DNA of 64,000 nt, taken from Marisa cornuarietis. Lineage: Eukaryota > Mollusca > Gastropoda > Architaenioglossa > Ampullariidae. Made by a program: the position numbers and the translations under genes. The notes below the pieces were generated by a model. It had not been told where the DNA came from. It saw only the letters and a program-made list of their open reading frames with translations, and searched no databases. The stretch spans positions 2,428,501 through 2,492,500 of the forward strand of contig SMMW01000040.1 in assembly GCA_004794655.1 (NCBI GenBank). The letters run 5' to 3'. The number at the start of each line of letters is the position of its first letter. Position 1 is the first letter of the stretch. Shown in pieces: positions 35,575 through 46,465 of the stretch.

Positions 35575-36420
35575 TTGTGTGAAAATGATTCTGACCACTT
35601 AAGTGCTTGTGAAGAAAGGATGGTGAACATGGTAGCGAAGAAAGTGTACATCAAGATACTGAACATGGCTGCGTTAAAGATTCATGATCAAATGATCAGG
35701 ACACTCAGACAGTCTTTTTTTGCTGCAAGGCCTAAGGGAAACTCTGATATTGTCTGTGCCAATGTGCTTGAAACACAGAAACCTTTGGGCCAAACAAATC
35801 AGATTTCAAGTTTATTCCAACTAAAGAAAATATCATTCTGCCAACTATCTTATTGGGATCACACCACAAGGGTCAGTCAGCTACATTTCAAATGCATTTG
35901 GTGGCAAGGCTTTGGACAAACACATCATTAAAAATACTTCTTTGTTGTTCAATTTGTTACCAGGTGATGTAATAATGGCCGACAGTGGTTTCAACATTGA
36001 AGATGAAGTTCTTTTTTATCAAGCTAAATAAATAATTCCAGCTTTATCCTTGGGGGGAGGGGAACAGCTACCCCCGATTCAAGTTGAAAACATGAGAAAA
36101 ATAGCCTCTGTACAAATTCATATTAAGAGAGTTACATGTATAAGCTTTGTTCACAGAACATCTGGCATTTTGCAGTCTAAAGTACCTATAGACCTGATGA
36201 CAACAAAGCCTGGTCATTATAATCCAGTCATAGACAAAATAGTTTGGCTTTGCTGCTGCATTGTAAATTTACATAAATCCCTGGTGCCTTTTGAGTAGTC
36301 ATAGTGCAATTTTTCTTGAGTTTGAAGTCTGCATTTATTTTCAGAGTGCATGCATGCAACCTGTGTATGTGTAATATAGAGATAGGATGCTGATTTTTTG
36401 TTTTTAAATAAAAATTCCGA
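35575..36420 (+). pseudogene. DDE_Tnp_4 transposase remnant
   Basis: Across three frames the order is: a block with SDIVCANVLETQKPLGQTNQ, a glycine-containing block near 35845-35930, MADSGFNIEDEVLFYQAK after a shift (about 35973-36030), then GGGEQLPPIQVENMRKIASV with QIHIKRV and a final helix ending VNLHKSLVPFE. The MADxGFxIED motif carries a catalytic Asp of the DDE_Tnp_4 family. Several frameshifts and in-frame stops are present. With the THAP remnant upstream it probably formed one transposase. Confidence 0.65.
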
Positions 36421-37533
36421 CATGCTAAGTTCTAGAAGACGTAAACTGCAGGATTTTTTGTAAAGATTGTTATGCTACATTGCTAAGACAAAAATGACAT
36501 GAATGCATATTATGCTCATATTGCTTACGGGGTTGATTTACTTATTACTACTTTTCCCCCAAAATCTGTGGTGACACCTGTGCAATGCCAGCTGCATCAC
36601 CAGAGTTGTTATTCTCAGAGATGAAATGCATAAGCAGAACTAGCTTATTTTACTTGTCTTCTTTTGCATTTTATTGATAATAGCATGTCCAGCTGATCAG
36701 ATAAATTACTTGGTAAGTTGATGTGAAACAGTCTGAACAGCACAGAACTTGTTCATTGTTGAAGATGTCTTGTATGCTATTGATCAAAATATTTGCTAAT
36801 GAAAGAATATTGTTAATATTTTGCTTATTGGCAGGACACAAATAAAATCATGTATGATTGAATCAAATGTTGTCATTTGAATGTAATGTCATTTGCTTGC
36901 TCAGAAGCTAATTCACTGCAATATTGATGCCAGAACGTCTTTGTGGATTTTAGATTACCTGACCAATAGGCCTCTTTAGTAATCCATCTCAGTGATTTAT
37001 TTAAATTGGGATTTTGACATGTTCCTTCATATAATCTTTAATTATATTTTATGCAAAAAGTTATGTACTGTCAGCAGACACAAAAATTTCCTGAAAAGGT
37101 TAATAAATATATAATTCAACACGCAGAATTTTATATAAAAAAAGATAGAAAACCAATTATTTACAACACCTTGGTATTTTCTCTATGCCTGGCATACATA
37201 TTTATATGTTTCACTATATATTATTAGTATATAATATACAACTATCGCAACATTTGTCTCATGTATACAAAGACATCACAACAACATACATTAATATAAG
37301 TATGAAGTCTGTAGAAAGTTTAAACTTCATCATTTCCTGCAGTGGTGGCAAAACAGGAAGCAACTGTTCTTCTAGTGAAATGCAAACAAGTGCTTCTACC
37401 AACTGTGTATTTTTGACTAAAGACATCAACCATAATAGACTGCAAGCATGTGGTACACTCTTTTACTTGTTTTGCGAGGAGAAAATATTGCCCACCAAGA
37501 AAATTATTAATCACATTTTACTGCTTAACAAAC

Positions 37534-37722
37534 TCATCTGCAGACAAGATAGCTGTACATGTCAATGTAGGTCACATCTGGCCATGCCATTCTGTCTCTT
37601 CCATACTCCTTTTGTTCGATAATGTACGGATCTAAGCCGCCGATCCTTTTTGCTTTGGAATCATATCTAAATCTTATGTCGGGTGACAGTGAGAACTTGT
37701 AGTCAGTTTGTAAATCAGACAT
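37534..37722 (-). pseudogene. small ORF, possible second-ORF remnant of the ISL2EU-like element
   Basis: The 62-codon frame starts MSDLQTDYKFSLSP and contains AWPDVTYIDMYSYLVC. I associate a WPD-(V/I)-xYxDIYxYL segment with large proteins encoded by such transposons (some with YqaJ nuclease domains), but this is a weak match to memory. It lies near the right inverted end and points inward. I could not trace the rest of the protein between 36.5 and 37.5 kb. Confidence 0.3.
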
Positions 37723-38366
37723 GGCAACAAACCGTTGAGAGTCGCTGAAAACACACCGCGAACACCGACCGCTAGGGCTTCAATATGGCGGACAGTGCCT
37801 CGTTGCTAACGTGTGTATCACATGACTGAAAACGACCCATTTTGCCAGTTTGCCTGATGTAATACATCCTGACGTTTGTGTGGTCACAGTGCATTCAAAC
37901 TGGTCCGTCACAAAAGCGCGGACATACCTACCTAAGAAGTCAGAACTTCTTCAGCCCGTGGCTAGTTAGGACCTTCTTTAGAACAGTTTTTAGCCTTCGG
38001 GAAACTATCGACAGTTTTAGGTATACAGTAGCAGTCACAGTGTGTTTAACAATCCTCGTCGTCGCAAAATGCACAAGGAGTTCAAAGAAAAGCTAGCCCT
38101 GTTGCTGGATGTGTTCCCCACCCCCACCCCCACCCCCATATATTGTCCTTCTTGTTCGCATGAACGTCACCATAAACCTGTCGGCTGCTATGTTATAAAA
38201 GTGTTGTTGTCATAGGTGCTTCTTTGTGTACAGTGTCTTCACATTATTCACGCGCTCTGGGTTTTCAAAACTCGTCATAGTCATAGCTAGCCCACGTTTT
38301 GACCTGATTTGGGACATTAACTGTCACCATTCAGAACAGGAATGCCATGAGGGTGAGGCTATAAAG

Positions 38367-38543
38367 CCGCGGTTCTCAACCTGGGGGGCGCGCCCCCCAA
38401 GGGGGGCGCAAACTGCTGAAAAGGGGGCCGCAAAGGCGGTCATTTTCTCATATCTCATATAGGTATTAGTGGCTAAGGGGGGCGCCCGGACGTACCTTTA
38501 TTCGTCTTGGGGGGCGTCACAAGTAAAAGGTTGAGAAACGCTG
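38367..38543. mobile_element. hAT MITE with 8-bp target duplication
   Basis: The 177-bp element is flanked by CTATAAAG at 38359-38366 and 38544-38551. The inverted ends are CCGCGGTTCTCAACC and CAGCGTTTCTCAACC, the common hAT terminus, followed by G-rich runs (GGGGGGCGC) on both sides. It is noncoding. Confidence 0.85.
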
Positions 38544-38551
38544 CTATAAAG

Positions 38552-40170
38552 GCTTTGAAGTTCTGCCTAGCGATCTCGGATGTTTCCGGCGGTTCATTCA
38601 TAACGGGAAGGCGAGATCAATAACTCGTACCGGGCGCAGAAAGGCTCAGAGGGCTGAGAGGGAAATGGGGAGGAATAGAGGAGGGCTGAAGAACGAGACA
38701 GTTATACGGAAAGCAACGGGGGTGCATATTTCATATTGTCTGTTGGTATCAACTTACTGTGACAGATAGTCATTTTTATTTAATTAAACTTATTTAATTG
38801 AAGTTGTGTTTCTGCTCCCTCCAGCAAATTATAAAATATGCTTTAGAGACTGGGATGGCAGCTGCTTTTTTCAAGACTTTTGTTACCAAGAACAATACTT
38901 AAAACTTCCTCTTTATGGTGAGATTTGAACGTTAGGAAATAAAAGAAAACTGCTGTTCTTCAGAAATTGTGGATACTGGCATTACAAAAATTAAATTAGC
39001 ATGATGTGGGAAAAAATGATGAAAGTCGCTTTACAGTCCCCCAAAGAACAACGAATAAAATCAGCATAATCTATTTTTTTAAACTTGTTTTTAGAATGTT
39101 CAGATCGCACATATCTGACACAAGTAAGAAAAAAAAGCAAGTCGTTTAGCTCATTATTTTGAAAGAAACCACTATTTCAAAGGCTTTCTCTCTGTCTCTC
39201 TCTTACGCACACATGCACCAAGTGAGAAGGGTAGAGCAAAAAGATCCCTCTTGCAGGAGAAAACCATTTAAATAGCAAGAGCCATTGTGTCTCAGATTGA
39301 AACATGTCATGTCAGATAAATTAAGGAAAAAATAATGCCGACATACGAACTAATGTGTTTTAGTTGGGTAATATTATGACAAAGGCGATCACATCTGTAA
39401 TAGGTGAAAAAAATATAACACCATACAATTATAACAATTTCCTCCAAAATACACTGCCGAAAGCAAAGGTAGCTATCTAATGGGTAACTGTAATTGTTCA
39501 GCTATGCAGGATACTTCATTACTAAACTAAACAGTTTGATTGTCTTAATATATATATATATATAGTCATAGCATTTATTGTCGGAATATTCAGTTTAGTT
39601 CATTTTTGTCACAAAGATTTTGGGAATTTCATGCCATGAACAAAATTGTGTGGTGTATGGATTTGACCATACATGAGTGCCAAGAAGCATTTTGGCTCCC
39701 ACTCATAAATTCGTTTTGTGAACAACAGTGACAAGCAGCCATTTTCGACGAACAAACTTGGGAACATTTTTCTATGCAAATGACAATGAAGTCTTCATGC
39801 CTGGAAAGTTGGAATGTGCAGTTTCCAACATGGTCACAAGATGAAGATTACTAAAATTGGATGTTGCAGGACAAAAAAAAAGCAAAAGCACAATGTGGAT
39901 TTTGCAATGTATCTTTGAATATTGCTTCCATGATTGAAGCTAAGTCTATAAGTACACCTGAAAACAAACACAAAGATTCGAGAAGAATGAAAGACACCAT
40001 AGAGCTGAAATAAATTTCTTTTGTTCTGAAAAGAAAGTAGCTGATTCAATTTACCCCAGGTTATAGCTTCTGTCTTCTATAAATCTGTAATAAAATGAAA
40101 TATGTGACAAATGGTTAGTTTGGTCTGCACATTATGAAAACGGCCTCGAATGGCTCTTATAATAGGTTTA
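38552..40170. other. intergenic stretch, no gene seen
   Basis: This is AT-rich DNA with a (TA)n run near 39548-39563. Short frames on both strands show no domain. Confidence 0.45.
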
Positions 40171-40179
40171 TACGTCCTT

Positions 40180-40279
40180 CAATCAATCAATCAATCCTCT
40201 TCGTGCTAGTTGCACATAAGGCCTCAACCAGAGCCCGCCACTGATGTCGATCGGCTGAAACTCGCTCCAGGCGACCTTC
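40180..40279 (-). mobile_element. 100-bp 5'-truncated LINE, same family as 21988-22675
   Basis: On the minus strand this is the last ~80 bp of the LINE at 21988-22675 with about one mismatch in the shared coding end, followed by (TTGA)n. The direct repeat TACGTCCTT flanks it exactly (40171-40179 and 40280-40288). The near identity and intact duplication indicate a fairly recent insertion. Confidence 0.85.
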
Positions 40280-40569
40280 TACGTCCTTAGAAGGTCATTA
40301 TTTTCAGTGTACAAACCTGTGTGAACCCTGGTGATGGCTAAAACGAGGAACTGCCGACAACGCAACGAGTATTGGGGTCCGCATTCAAATAACTTAAAGG
40401 TGTTGGGTATTGACGGAGATCGTAAGACATCTGAAATAAATAGACTGGAGATGATAATATGCAATCTCGCCACTACACCCTCTATAATAAGTAATCATAA
40501 AAAATGATCTGCATATGAAAACGAAAATTTCCTCTCTTTGCGCCCAGACATAGCGCGTTTATACATGAA

Positions 40570-41100
40570 AATACGCGCGCGCGCGCACTCTCTCCTTGTC
40601 GTGACTGGGCTTGCTTGTACTTTGCCTTCTGAAAGTATCTTCCTTGTTCGCACGAGGGGTACCATGGAATTTTCGGTTGTTGAATTCGGAAATTTGTTGT
40701 TCTCCTCGACATAATGTGCAAGGAATCTACGCCACAGAATACTAGTCATGGGCTTGTCGTCTATCTGTGGCTTACTTCCTTTGTTCGCACGGAGAGTGCC
40801 ACCGTGCCATAAAAGTTTCGGTTGTTGCATGCTGAAATTTGATAGGCTCCTTGTCAATATATACAATCAAGGTAACAGAAAACTAACTTGTCAAGGACTT
40901 GTCTGTGCTCGTCTATCTGTGGGTTACTTAATTCTTTGTTTAACTGAGCGTGGCCATAAAACTATCGGCTGCTGTGTCTGAAATCCAGAGAACTTCTGAT
41001 ACAACAACGAATGTTGGTCTCCAATGAAGATAATATAAACGTAAAAAAAAAAGAACACGGTGTTGGGTATCGACAGGGATCATAATGCGTCTGAAATATA
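40570..41100. repeat. degenerate ~130-bp tandem repeats
   Basis: Related blocks at about 40640-40720, 40770-40860 and 40900-40990 share TTGTTCGCACG, a GTGCCAC-like stretch and TTTTCGGTTGTTG-like sequence in the same order. A further outlier lies near 38153. A separate motif, GGTGTTGGGTAT followed by GAC, recurs at about 40399 and 41060 and in altered form near 52316. No coding potential is seen. Confidence 0.4.
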
Positions 41101-42300
41101 CATAATGGAGCTAGTTTGTGGCAGTTTGTGTGTGTGGAGGTGGGGTAGGGACTGGGGTAGGTCACCGTAGGTAGTAAAGGTGGTTAGAGATACCGCATGT
41201 TATGAAGGCTTTATTACCCCTTTGCTGTCACAATTTTACAATGGACACATTCGAGCTTACAAAATTTTAAGTAAAAATATTGCTGGCTTTTTGACAAAGT
41301 TATCGACGCCAAATTATTCGTGGTCTTCCTTAGTAGTATAATGCAAACTTGTCCACGTTTGTGAAAAACTTCAGAAAAAAGATGTTTATTTCATTTATTT
41401 ATTTAGTTATTTATTTATGTTGTAATTTGCAGACTCGAAGCCCTGACAACACCCTAAGGGTGCCATATTGTATTATTATTTTTTCCCAAGTTTCAAATCT
41501 TAAGAAATGTAAAAATCCGAGACAATTATAGCGCGCTATATTTTTCTTCTTAAAATCAAGTATCACGACAGTATCAAGACTTGTATGTTTTATTATTTAG
41601 TATACTGTACCGCATTGTATGTGCAATTTGGTAAAAGTAAAAGGTTAGCAATTTCTATTTCACATCCTCTGATGAAAATCCGTCAGAGGGAAACAAAATG
41701 TGAACAGGAATAAAGGTGGAGAGGTTACAGTAAAATATTTTAAAGTATTTTTCTTATTTTTAAATGAGCGCTCTGACAGCTTGTTCGCTTCAAATCGTTA
41801 CCGGAGCGTTAATAGAGGCTTTAATCTCTCACCTGTAAGTAGAACAATGGTTTCTATGTTGTCAATTCTAAAAGAATGAGCTACAATGTTTGTCCTCTTA
41901 AAAAAATCGCCATCGATCGTCATGCAAACGTGTCGTCCGTGTAGACCTTGTCCCTGGAGACATCCGTTATACCTGATTACTTTTTTGTTTTCATTTTAAT
42001 ACAATATTGAGTTTGTTGTCCCCTCAGCTTTAATACGCACTTTATGTTTCCATAGGGACAAAATGATAATACCAGTTCCTTTATAACCAGAGTTCAACAC
42101 TGTTTGAGAGCGTACCATTACCTCGCCACTTGAAAATTATTCTTCAAATTTACCGTAAGTTAAAAGCTTGCGCATGCGCAAATGAACATAGAGCGGCGTC
42201 CTCATGGCCTTTTTCTTGTTGTGAAGACGATTTTGAGAGATCAATTGATTTCTTGGAGACGCTAAGACCCTAGTCAGAAGTAAGTTATTGATTCTTAGCC
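41030..42300. repeat. old noncoding duplication, copy 1 (partner at 52310-53240)
   Basis: Collinear landmarks shared with 52310-53240 are: GTGTTGGGT, a TAAAAGGTT block, CAAATCRTTACC with AGCGTT and TAGAGGCT, an AGAACAAYGGTTTCT block, a GAGTTT(G/A)TT block, GTTTCCAT(A/G)GGGACAAAA, a (A/C)CATTACCTCRCCACTT-like block and GTTAAAAG(C/T)TTGC. The order is conserved but identity is only moderate. Neither copy has an open frame. Confidence 0.5.
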
Positions 42301-42385
42301 CCCACCCCCACCCCCATCCCAAGCGTGTCATCTCTTTAACCGCTTTAACGACTGCTGGTCAAAGTTGCATGGCTGGAGAGGCGAA

Positions 42386-42425
42386 AACGCAAACAAACAA
42401 ACAAACAAACAAACAAACAAACAAA
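42386..42425. repeat. (CAAA)n microsatellite
   Basis: About ten CAAA units lie in tandem. Confidence 0.95.
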
Positions 42426-42429
42426 ACCA

Positions 42430-43110
42430 CTCTTCAAATAAACTGTTGATTATCATCAGATAATCTAGGAAAGCCCCAGAGTCCAGTCACTGATCCACTA
42501 ATCTTCACAGCCCAGCCTTTGTCAAATTCTGACTGTGAATACATTTCCTTTCAGCTGTTTCATAAATGTCTTTGGAAATAAAAATATGTACAGTCGGCCC
42601 AAACATTTCGCAGATTTCACTTTCATGGATTTGGTTATTCACGAGTTTGCCATCGATAATGAAATGGGCATTTTTTTAATGTTTACAATTTTACTTTTAT
42701 GGGCTATTGCAGGAAATAGCAATTTGCGTAGACTAAAAAATGTTAGGAAAAGTAAGAAAGTTGAGTTAGTCTTAAATGTATACAATATTTGTATTATAAA
42801 TCGATTTTGCTATCAACTATCATTTACAGATATTCACAATAAATTGATTATTAAAATGTTAAATTGTATAAAATGGTTTAGTACACTACAGGATATACTG
42901 TTGGGAGCGTTCTTTTAAATTTATAAAACATATTGCAGTGCAGTATTTTTGTGTTGAATATGATCAACAGCGTTAAAAGTTAACATAGAGGGTAAGAGGT
43001 GGATGTAGAGTTATGTGCTGATTATCTATAAATTCGTGAAGGTCTTCCATCCATAAGCCCCCACGGTCGAAATTATTTTTGGTGTCCGGATTTGAGAATA
43101 GAATCCACCT
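42430..43110. other. intergenic stretch, no gene seen
   Basis: An AT-rich 127-codon frame at 42535-42918 has no splice context or recognisable motif. CAGTCGGCCCAAACATTTCG near 42590 resembles a pogo-type transposon end, but I found no matching inverted end. Confidence 0.35.
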
Positions 43111-43119
43111 TACAGAAGT

Positions 43120-43490
43120 GGACAGCTATGTGGTTAGAACACTGTCGTCCAACCCTACCACGTTACTGCTCGATACCCGTGTATCACAGTGAACTTCCAT
43201 CAGTCGCGCTATCTGTTCGGAATGGGTACCTGATTCCACAGAAAATTGGAGGGGGCGGGAAAATTGGTGTTTCACGCCGAGCCAGCAACTAAGGCAAAGC
43301 AGCCAGCCCTGTTAACAGATGCCACATGCAGAAAAAGTATAGCGTGTCCGAGACGAGATCTGAACCCAAGGCAGCCAATCTTCACTGTATTGGTGAGAGA
43401 CGATAATCGTTGCGCCATCGGACCGCCCACAGAGGGTTAGAGAAAGGTAAAGCAGCGAGTGGGAGAAGGGATGGGCACCGCCCTCACAAA
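43120..43490 (+). mobile_element. tRNA-derived SINE, split by a second SINE
   Basis: A box A-like GTGGTTAGAACACTG (about 43128-43142) and a box B-like GCTCGATACCC (about 43168-43178) are followed by CGGAATGGGTACCTG. After an interruption comes the tail GGTAAAGCAGCGAGTGGGAG. The same body and tail occur at 55848-55960 and 56812-56990. The interruption (43258-43432) is another SINE in reverse. Confidence 0.6.
43258..43432 (-). mobile_element. second tRNA-derived SINE family, nested in the first
   Basis: On the minus strand it starts with a box A-like GATGGCGCAACGATTATCG, then a box B-like GGTTCAGATCTC, then a body with GGCATCTGTTAACAGGGCTG. The tRNA-like head and its position inside another SINE support a nested insertion. 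The target duplication is unclear. Confidence 0.55.
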
Positions 43491-44240
43491 AAAAGTTCAA
43501 GTTCAAGCTCAAGCTCAAGTTGTTTATTCATGGGGCCATTGCCCTTTTTGAAGGTGGGAGCAACAACAACAGTACAATATTACATACATCCATACATGGT
43601 TATTGGGTAAAATTACAAGAAAACAAACATTCATAGGTTGCTTATTTGCCTTCTGTTGCAGCATTTCTAAACTGGAAAGCATGGAAGAGATACAATGCCA
43701 GATTTTTAACAACTTTTTCATTTGATGAGGCTAGCAGCAAACTCATTTTAAATTTATTTGGACTAGTGTACCATTTTCTTTGTATATATCTTATTCTAAG
43801 ATGCTGTAGGGCTTTACAACATAGAACGAAGTGAACCATCTTCCTCATTTAATTGACATAAAAGGTCAAGTGTAGTGTAACTTCTATACCTAAAGTAATG
43901 GACTGCAATCTTAGATACACCCAGTCGGAATTTAGAAAGAATTGTCATCAGATAATAATCTAGATCTATTTGTAAGTATTTTTGACAGCTCCTGAGATTC
44001 CATAAGTAGAATAAAAAAAATCTCTCACTGCTATTGATGTGATCTTCCCACTCTTGCCATCTACACAAAACTTGTCGTTCTTTTAATTTGTTTAGAAACA
44101 GTCTTTCACATTGTACCCCTTGATTTAACCACACAAAAACCAAATCCCAGCGAAAATAACTTTCTTTTAATATTAGATACTCACAAAAAAGCTGTCCAGA
44201 GAAAAATATGGTCTCAAACACCTCCCCCACTTCATCCAAC
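43490..44240 (-). mobile_element. 5'-truncated LINE, ORF2 C-terminus and 3' tail
   Basis: The minus strand encodes the end of a LINE ORF2: WLNQGVQCERLFLNKLKERQ, then ILSKFRLGVSKIAVHYFRYR, and after a one-base shift near 43843 a zinc-knuckle-like segment with VHFVLCCKALQHLRIRYI. It ends with a 3' region carrying CTTGAG-type hexamer repeats (43496-43520). The I-SKFR...C..C...H....C pattern is common at LINE ORF2 C-termini. The frameshift and truncation make it dead. Confidence 0.6.
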
Positions 44241-44588
44241 GAACTAAAACGACCTTTACTTTTTTGTTTGTTTGTTTTAACAGAGCATCAGCTGTCAACA
44301 CCGAAAGTTCTTTGTGATCGGGCGTGATTTGTGCTCTGTCATATGAAGTTCCTTGTTTGCATGAACAGCCCAATAGTGATGTCAGTTGCTGGGAAACCAT
44401 GGCTAAGAAAAGGTAGTATTGACAAAGCAAGTACAGTCCTTCTGTCAGCAGTCAGTGCAATCATCCCTTCAAATCCCATTTCCCAACGCGATTTCCTTTT
44501 ATCGCGGGTCGGCGTAAATAATTAATACAGAAGTGTGAGTATTACTGAAACCACAGACGACACAGAAAAGGCTTAGAAACTTAATATC
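44241..44588. other. intergenic stretch left of the LTR element, nothing recognised
   Basis: A minus-strand frame of 85 codons (44173-44430) shows no domain. The stretch may include the 5' edge of the LINE fragment. Confidence 0.35.
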
Positions 44589-44595
44589 ATAAACA
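44589..44595. repeat. left target-site duplication of the LTR element
   Basis: ATAAACA abuts the left LTR and recurs at 51982-51988. Seven bases is longer than the 4-6 bp typical of Ty3/gypsy integrases, so part of the match may be chance. Confidence 0.7.
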
Positions 44596-46199
44596 TGTCG
44601 CGGTCATGCCCCCCGGAGCCGCTGGGAAGCACAAACGCAGCCACTCACTCAGCCGCCACGCTCACACACTCGCTTAATCGGCCAGGGGTGGGACCGGACG
44701 TGCCTATCGAACTATGGATGAGCGTAGACCAAAACAAAGACAGAGGACCAGTACAAACAAATTTATTATACACAGAAGAAAAAACAAAATAAAATAAAGA
44801 AAAAACAAAAGAGGAGCACAGATAAAACTAATGTAACGCCTGTGCGTGCCCAAGCACCCACATATACGTAGCAGAAAAACACCCCGAGCAAAGGGGGGGG
44901 GTACCCCCACACACACACACACACAAGGGGTGGAACACACAAAACAAAAAGGGGATGGGGTGATGCAGGGGACACAACACTGCACACGCCGCAGCGTAGC
45001 CCTGGGGAGCAACTGCCCGTCACAATGTTCACTGCCCTGTGGCTCGCCTGTCCTGCGCAACGCTCCAGCGCTGGCCCACCTGAGAGAGGGGAGGGGTGGA
45101 GTAGGGGACACGACACCCGCACACACTGCGGTATAGTAGTGGAGGAGCAGACTGTCTCACAGCACAGGCTCCCTCCCTCCTCCGGTCTGTCCAGCACACC
45201 TCTGCAGGTCTGAAACCCGAGCAGCCCAGTGGTCACATGGGCTCCCGCGCGCAGCTCCGTCCGCCTGCAACTCCTGAGGAGGGCTTGGTCGTCCCGGGGA
45301 CGCAGCCGAGTCACGTGCCCAAGAGTCGGCGATGAGGGAGACAAAAGCGATGATCCGATGACTGTGTTATGAAGAGTAAAGAGGGGATTTGGCAGGGGGG
45401 GGGGCGTTCTCAAGAGGACATGAAGATGAAGATAATGACGAAAACGACGATAATGACGAATAAGAAGAATAGGAGCCTGTGGAGGAAACATAGCAAACCT
45501 CCATCAGCATGTGGTTAAAACAAGGCTTCCTCTCTAAGCCCCGCTCTCAGCTACGGGCTCTCACACAACAGTACATTCTAGAATACAATTCTCAACGTGA
45601 GCTGATCACAACAACACCAAAAATACAGTCGCGCACAAGCGCCGCGACTCACGGATCAGCAAAAAAAAAAACAAAAAAACAAAAAACAGAAAATTACCTC
45701 CCGCACACCGAGCACACTCAAAATAATAAACATCCAACAGCATTGCACACAGAACATTCTGCCTGCTTTCACACAACCCCGCATCCGCAGCCCTGAACCC
45801 CTAAAAACTATACTAGATGATGCGGAACCCAAAATCGAACACTCACCCAAACGGCTCGTGGAAAAAAAATCAATCGGTCGATCACCAAGTCGAAGAAAGA
45901 AAAGGAGCGCCGTCCGCACGACCCGCGCTGCCTGCCACAAGAGAAAGACTGTCCCGCAGGGGTAAGAGCGCGCCAAAAACCCGCGTGCGCAGGGGAGAGG
46001 GCGAAAAACGGGAGAAGGGGGGGGGTTACGTCCAGTCCTGAATGACCGGTCCGCGTGGGGCTCGCGGGACGAGTGGGGTCGCGGCCGCGGTCGGCTGAAT
46101 CGACGCGCTTCCCCCCGCCCGCCCGCGTCCCCATGCGACAAGCAAAGTGCGGTGGAGAGACAAGAGAAAAAGAAAAGAGCAAAAAACAGACACGCGACA
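44596..46199 (-). repeat. 3' LTR of the Gmr1-like element (long form, 1604 bp)
   Basis: It starts TGTCGCGGTC and ends ACACGCGACA on the plus strand. It matches the other LTR almost perfectly except for an extra 881 bp between about 44781 and 45686, bounded by A-rich tracts on both sides, plus a 4-bp indel near the right end and a few substitutions. A minus-strand AATAAA at about 44762-44768 is a candidate polyadenylation signal. Confidence 0.92.
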
Positions 46200-46211
46200 T
46201 ATCCCCCTACC
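46200..46211 (-). promoter_or_regulatory. polypurine tract
   Basis: On the minus strand GGTAGGGGGATA lies directly before the 3' LTR. This is the expected place and composition for plus-strand priming. Confidence 0.75.
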
Positions 46212-46465
46212 AAGAACGAAGCCACGCGGAGTTTTAAAAACCACCGCGTGTCTGAACAGTAGGGGAAAATACCTAGACAGAGAACACAGCTAGAAAACTC
46301 GAACAAGAAAACAAAACCACGCCCATGAGGCGCAGAACAAAAAACCAGAACACAGGACAGGACACCCGTCTTAGCCATGCTAACAGGCGCAGAAAAAAGA
46401 AAAAAAAATCAGCTGCCAGGGCTAAAGAAATTTATCCTCCTGGGACAAAAACATACACGTGAGAG

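Larger units (their letters stand above)
33111..37841. mobile_element. decayed ISL2EU-like (THAP + DDE_Tnp_4) DNA transposon, interrupted by a hAT element
   Basis: Candidate ends are AATGGCTCGTTTTCA at 33111 and, inverted, AATGGGTCGTTTTCA ending at 37841. Inside are a THAP-domain remnant (33218-33420), a DDE_Tnp_4 transposase remnant (35575-36420) and a short ORF of possibly related origin on the opposite strand (37534-37722). A 1.6-kb hAT element at 33876-35490 separates the THAP and DDE parts. ISL2EU-type elements are known to carry such a transposase plus a second ORF. The boundaries rest on one 15-bp near-match only. Confidence 0.45.

Noticed and set aside
42535..42918. 127-codon AT-rich frame as a gene
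   Set aside because: It has no motif and no splice or promoter context, and AT-rich composition alone can give such a frame.
44766..45491. 241-codon minus-strand frame in the long LTR
   Set aside because: It lies wholly within the extra 881 bp of the LTR, is low-complexity (Pro/Ser/Cys-rich) and has no known domain.
45656..46378. 240-codon minus-strand frame after pol, considered as an env-like gene
   Set aside because: Most of it lies inside the 3' LTR and recurs in the other LTR. It has hydrophobic low-complexity stretches but no envelope features.
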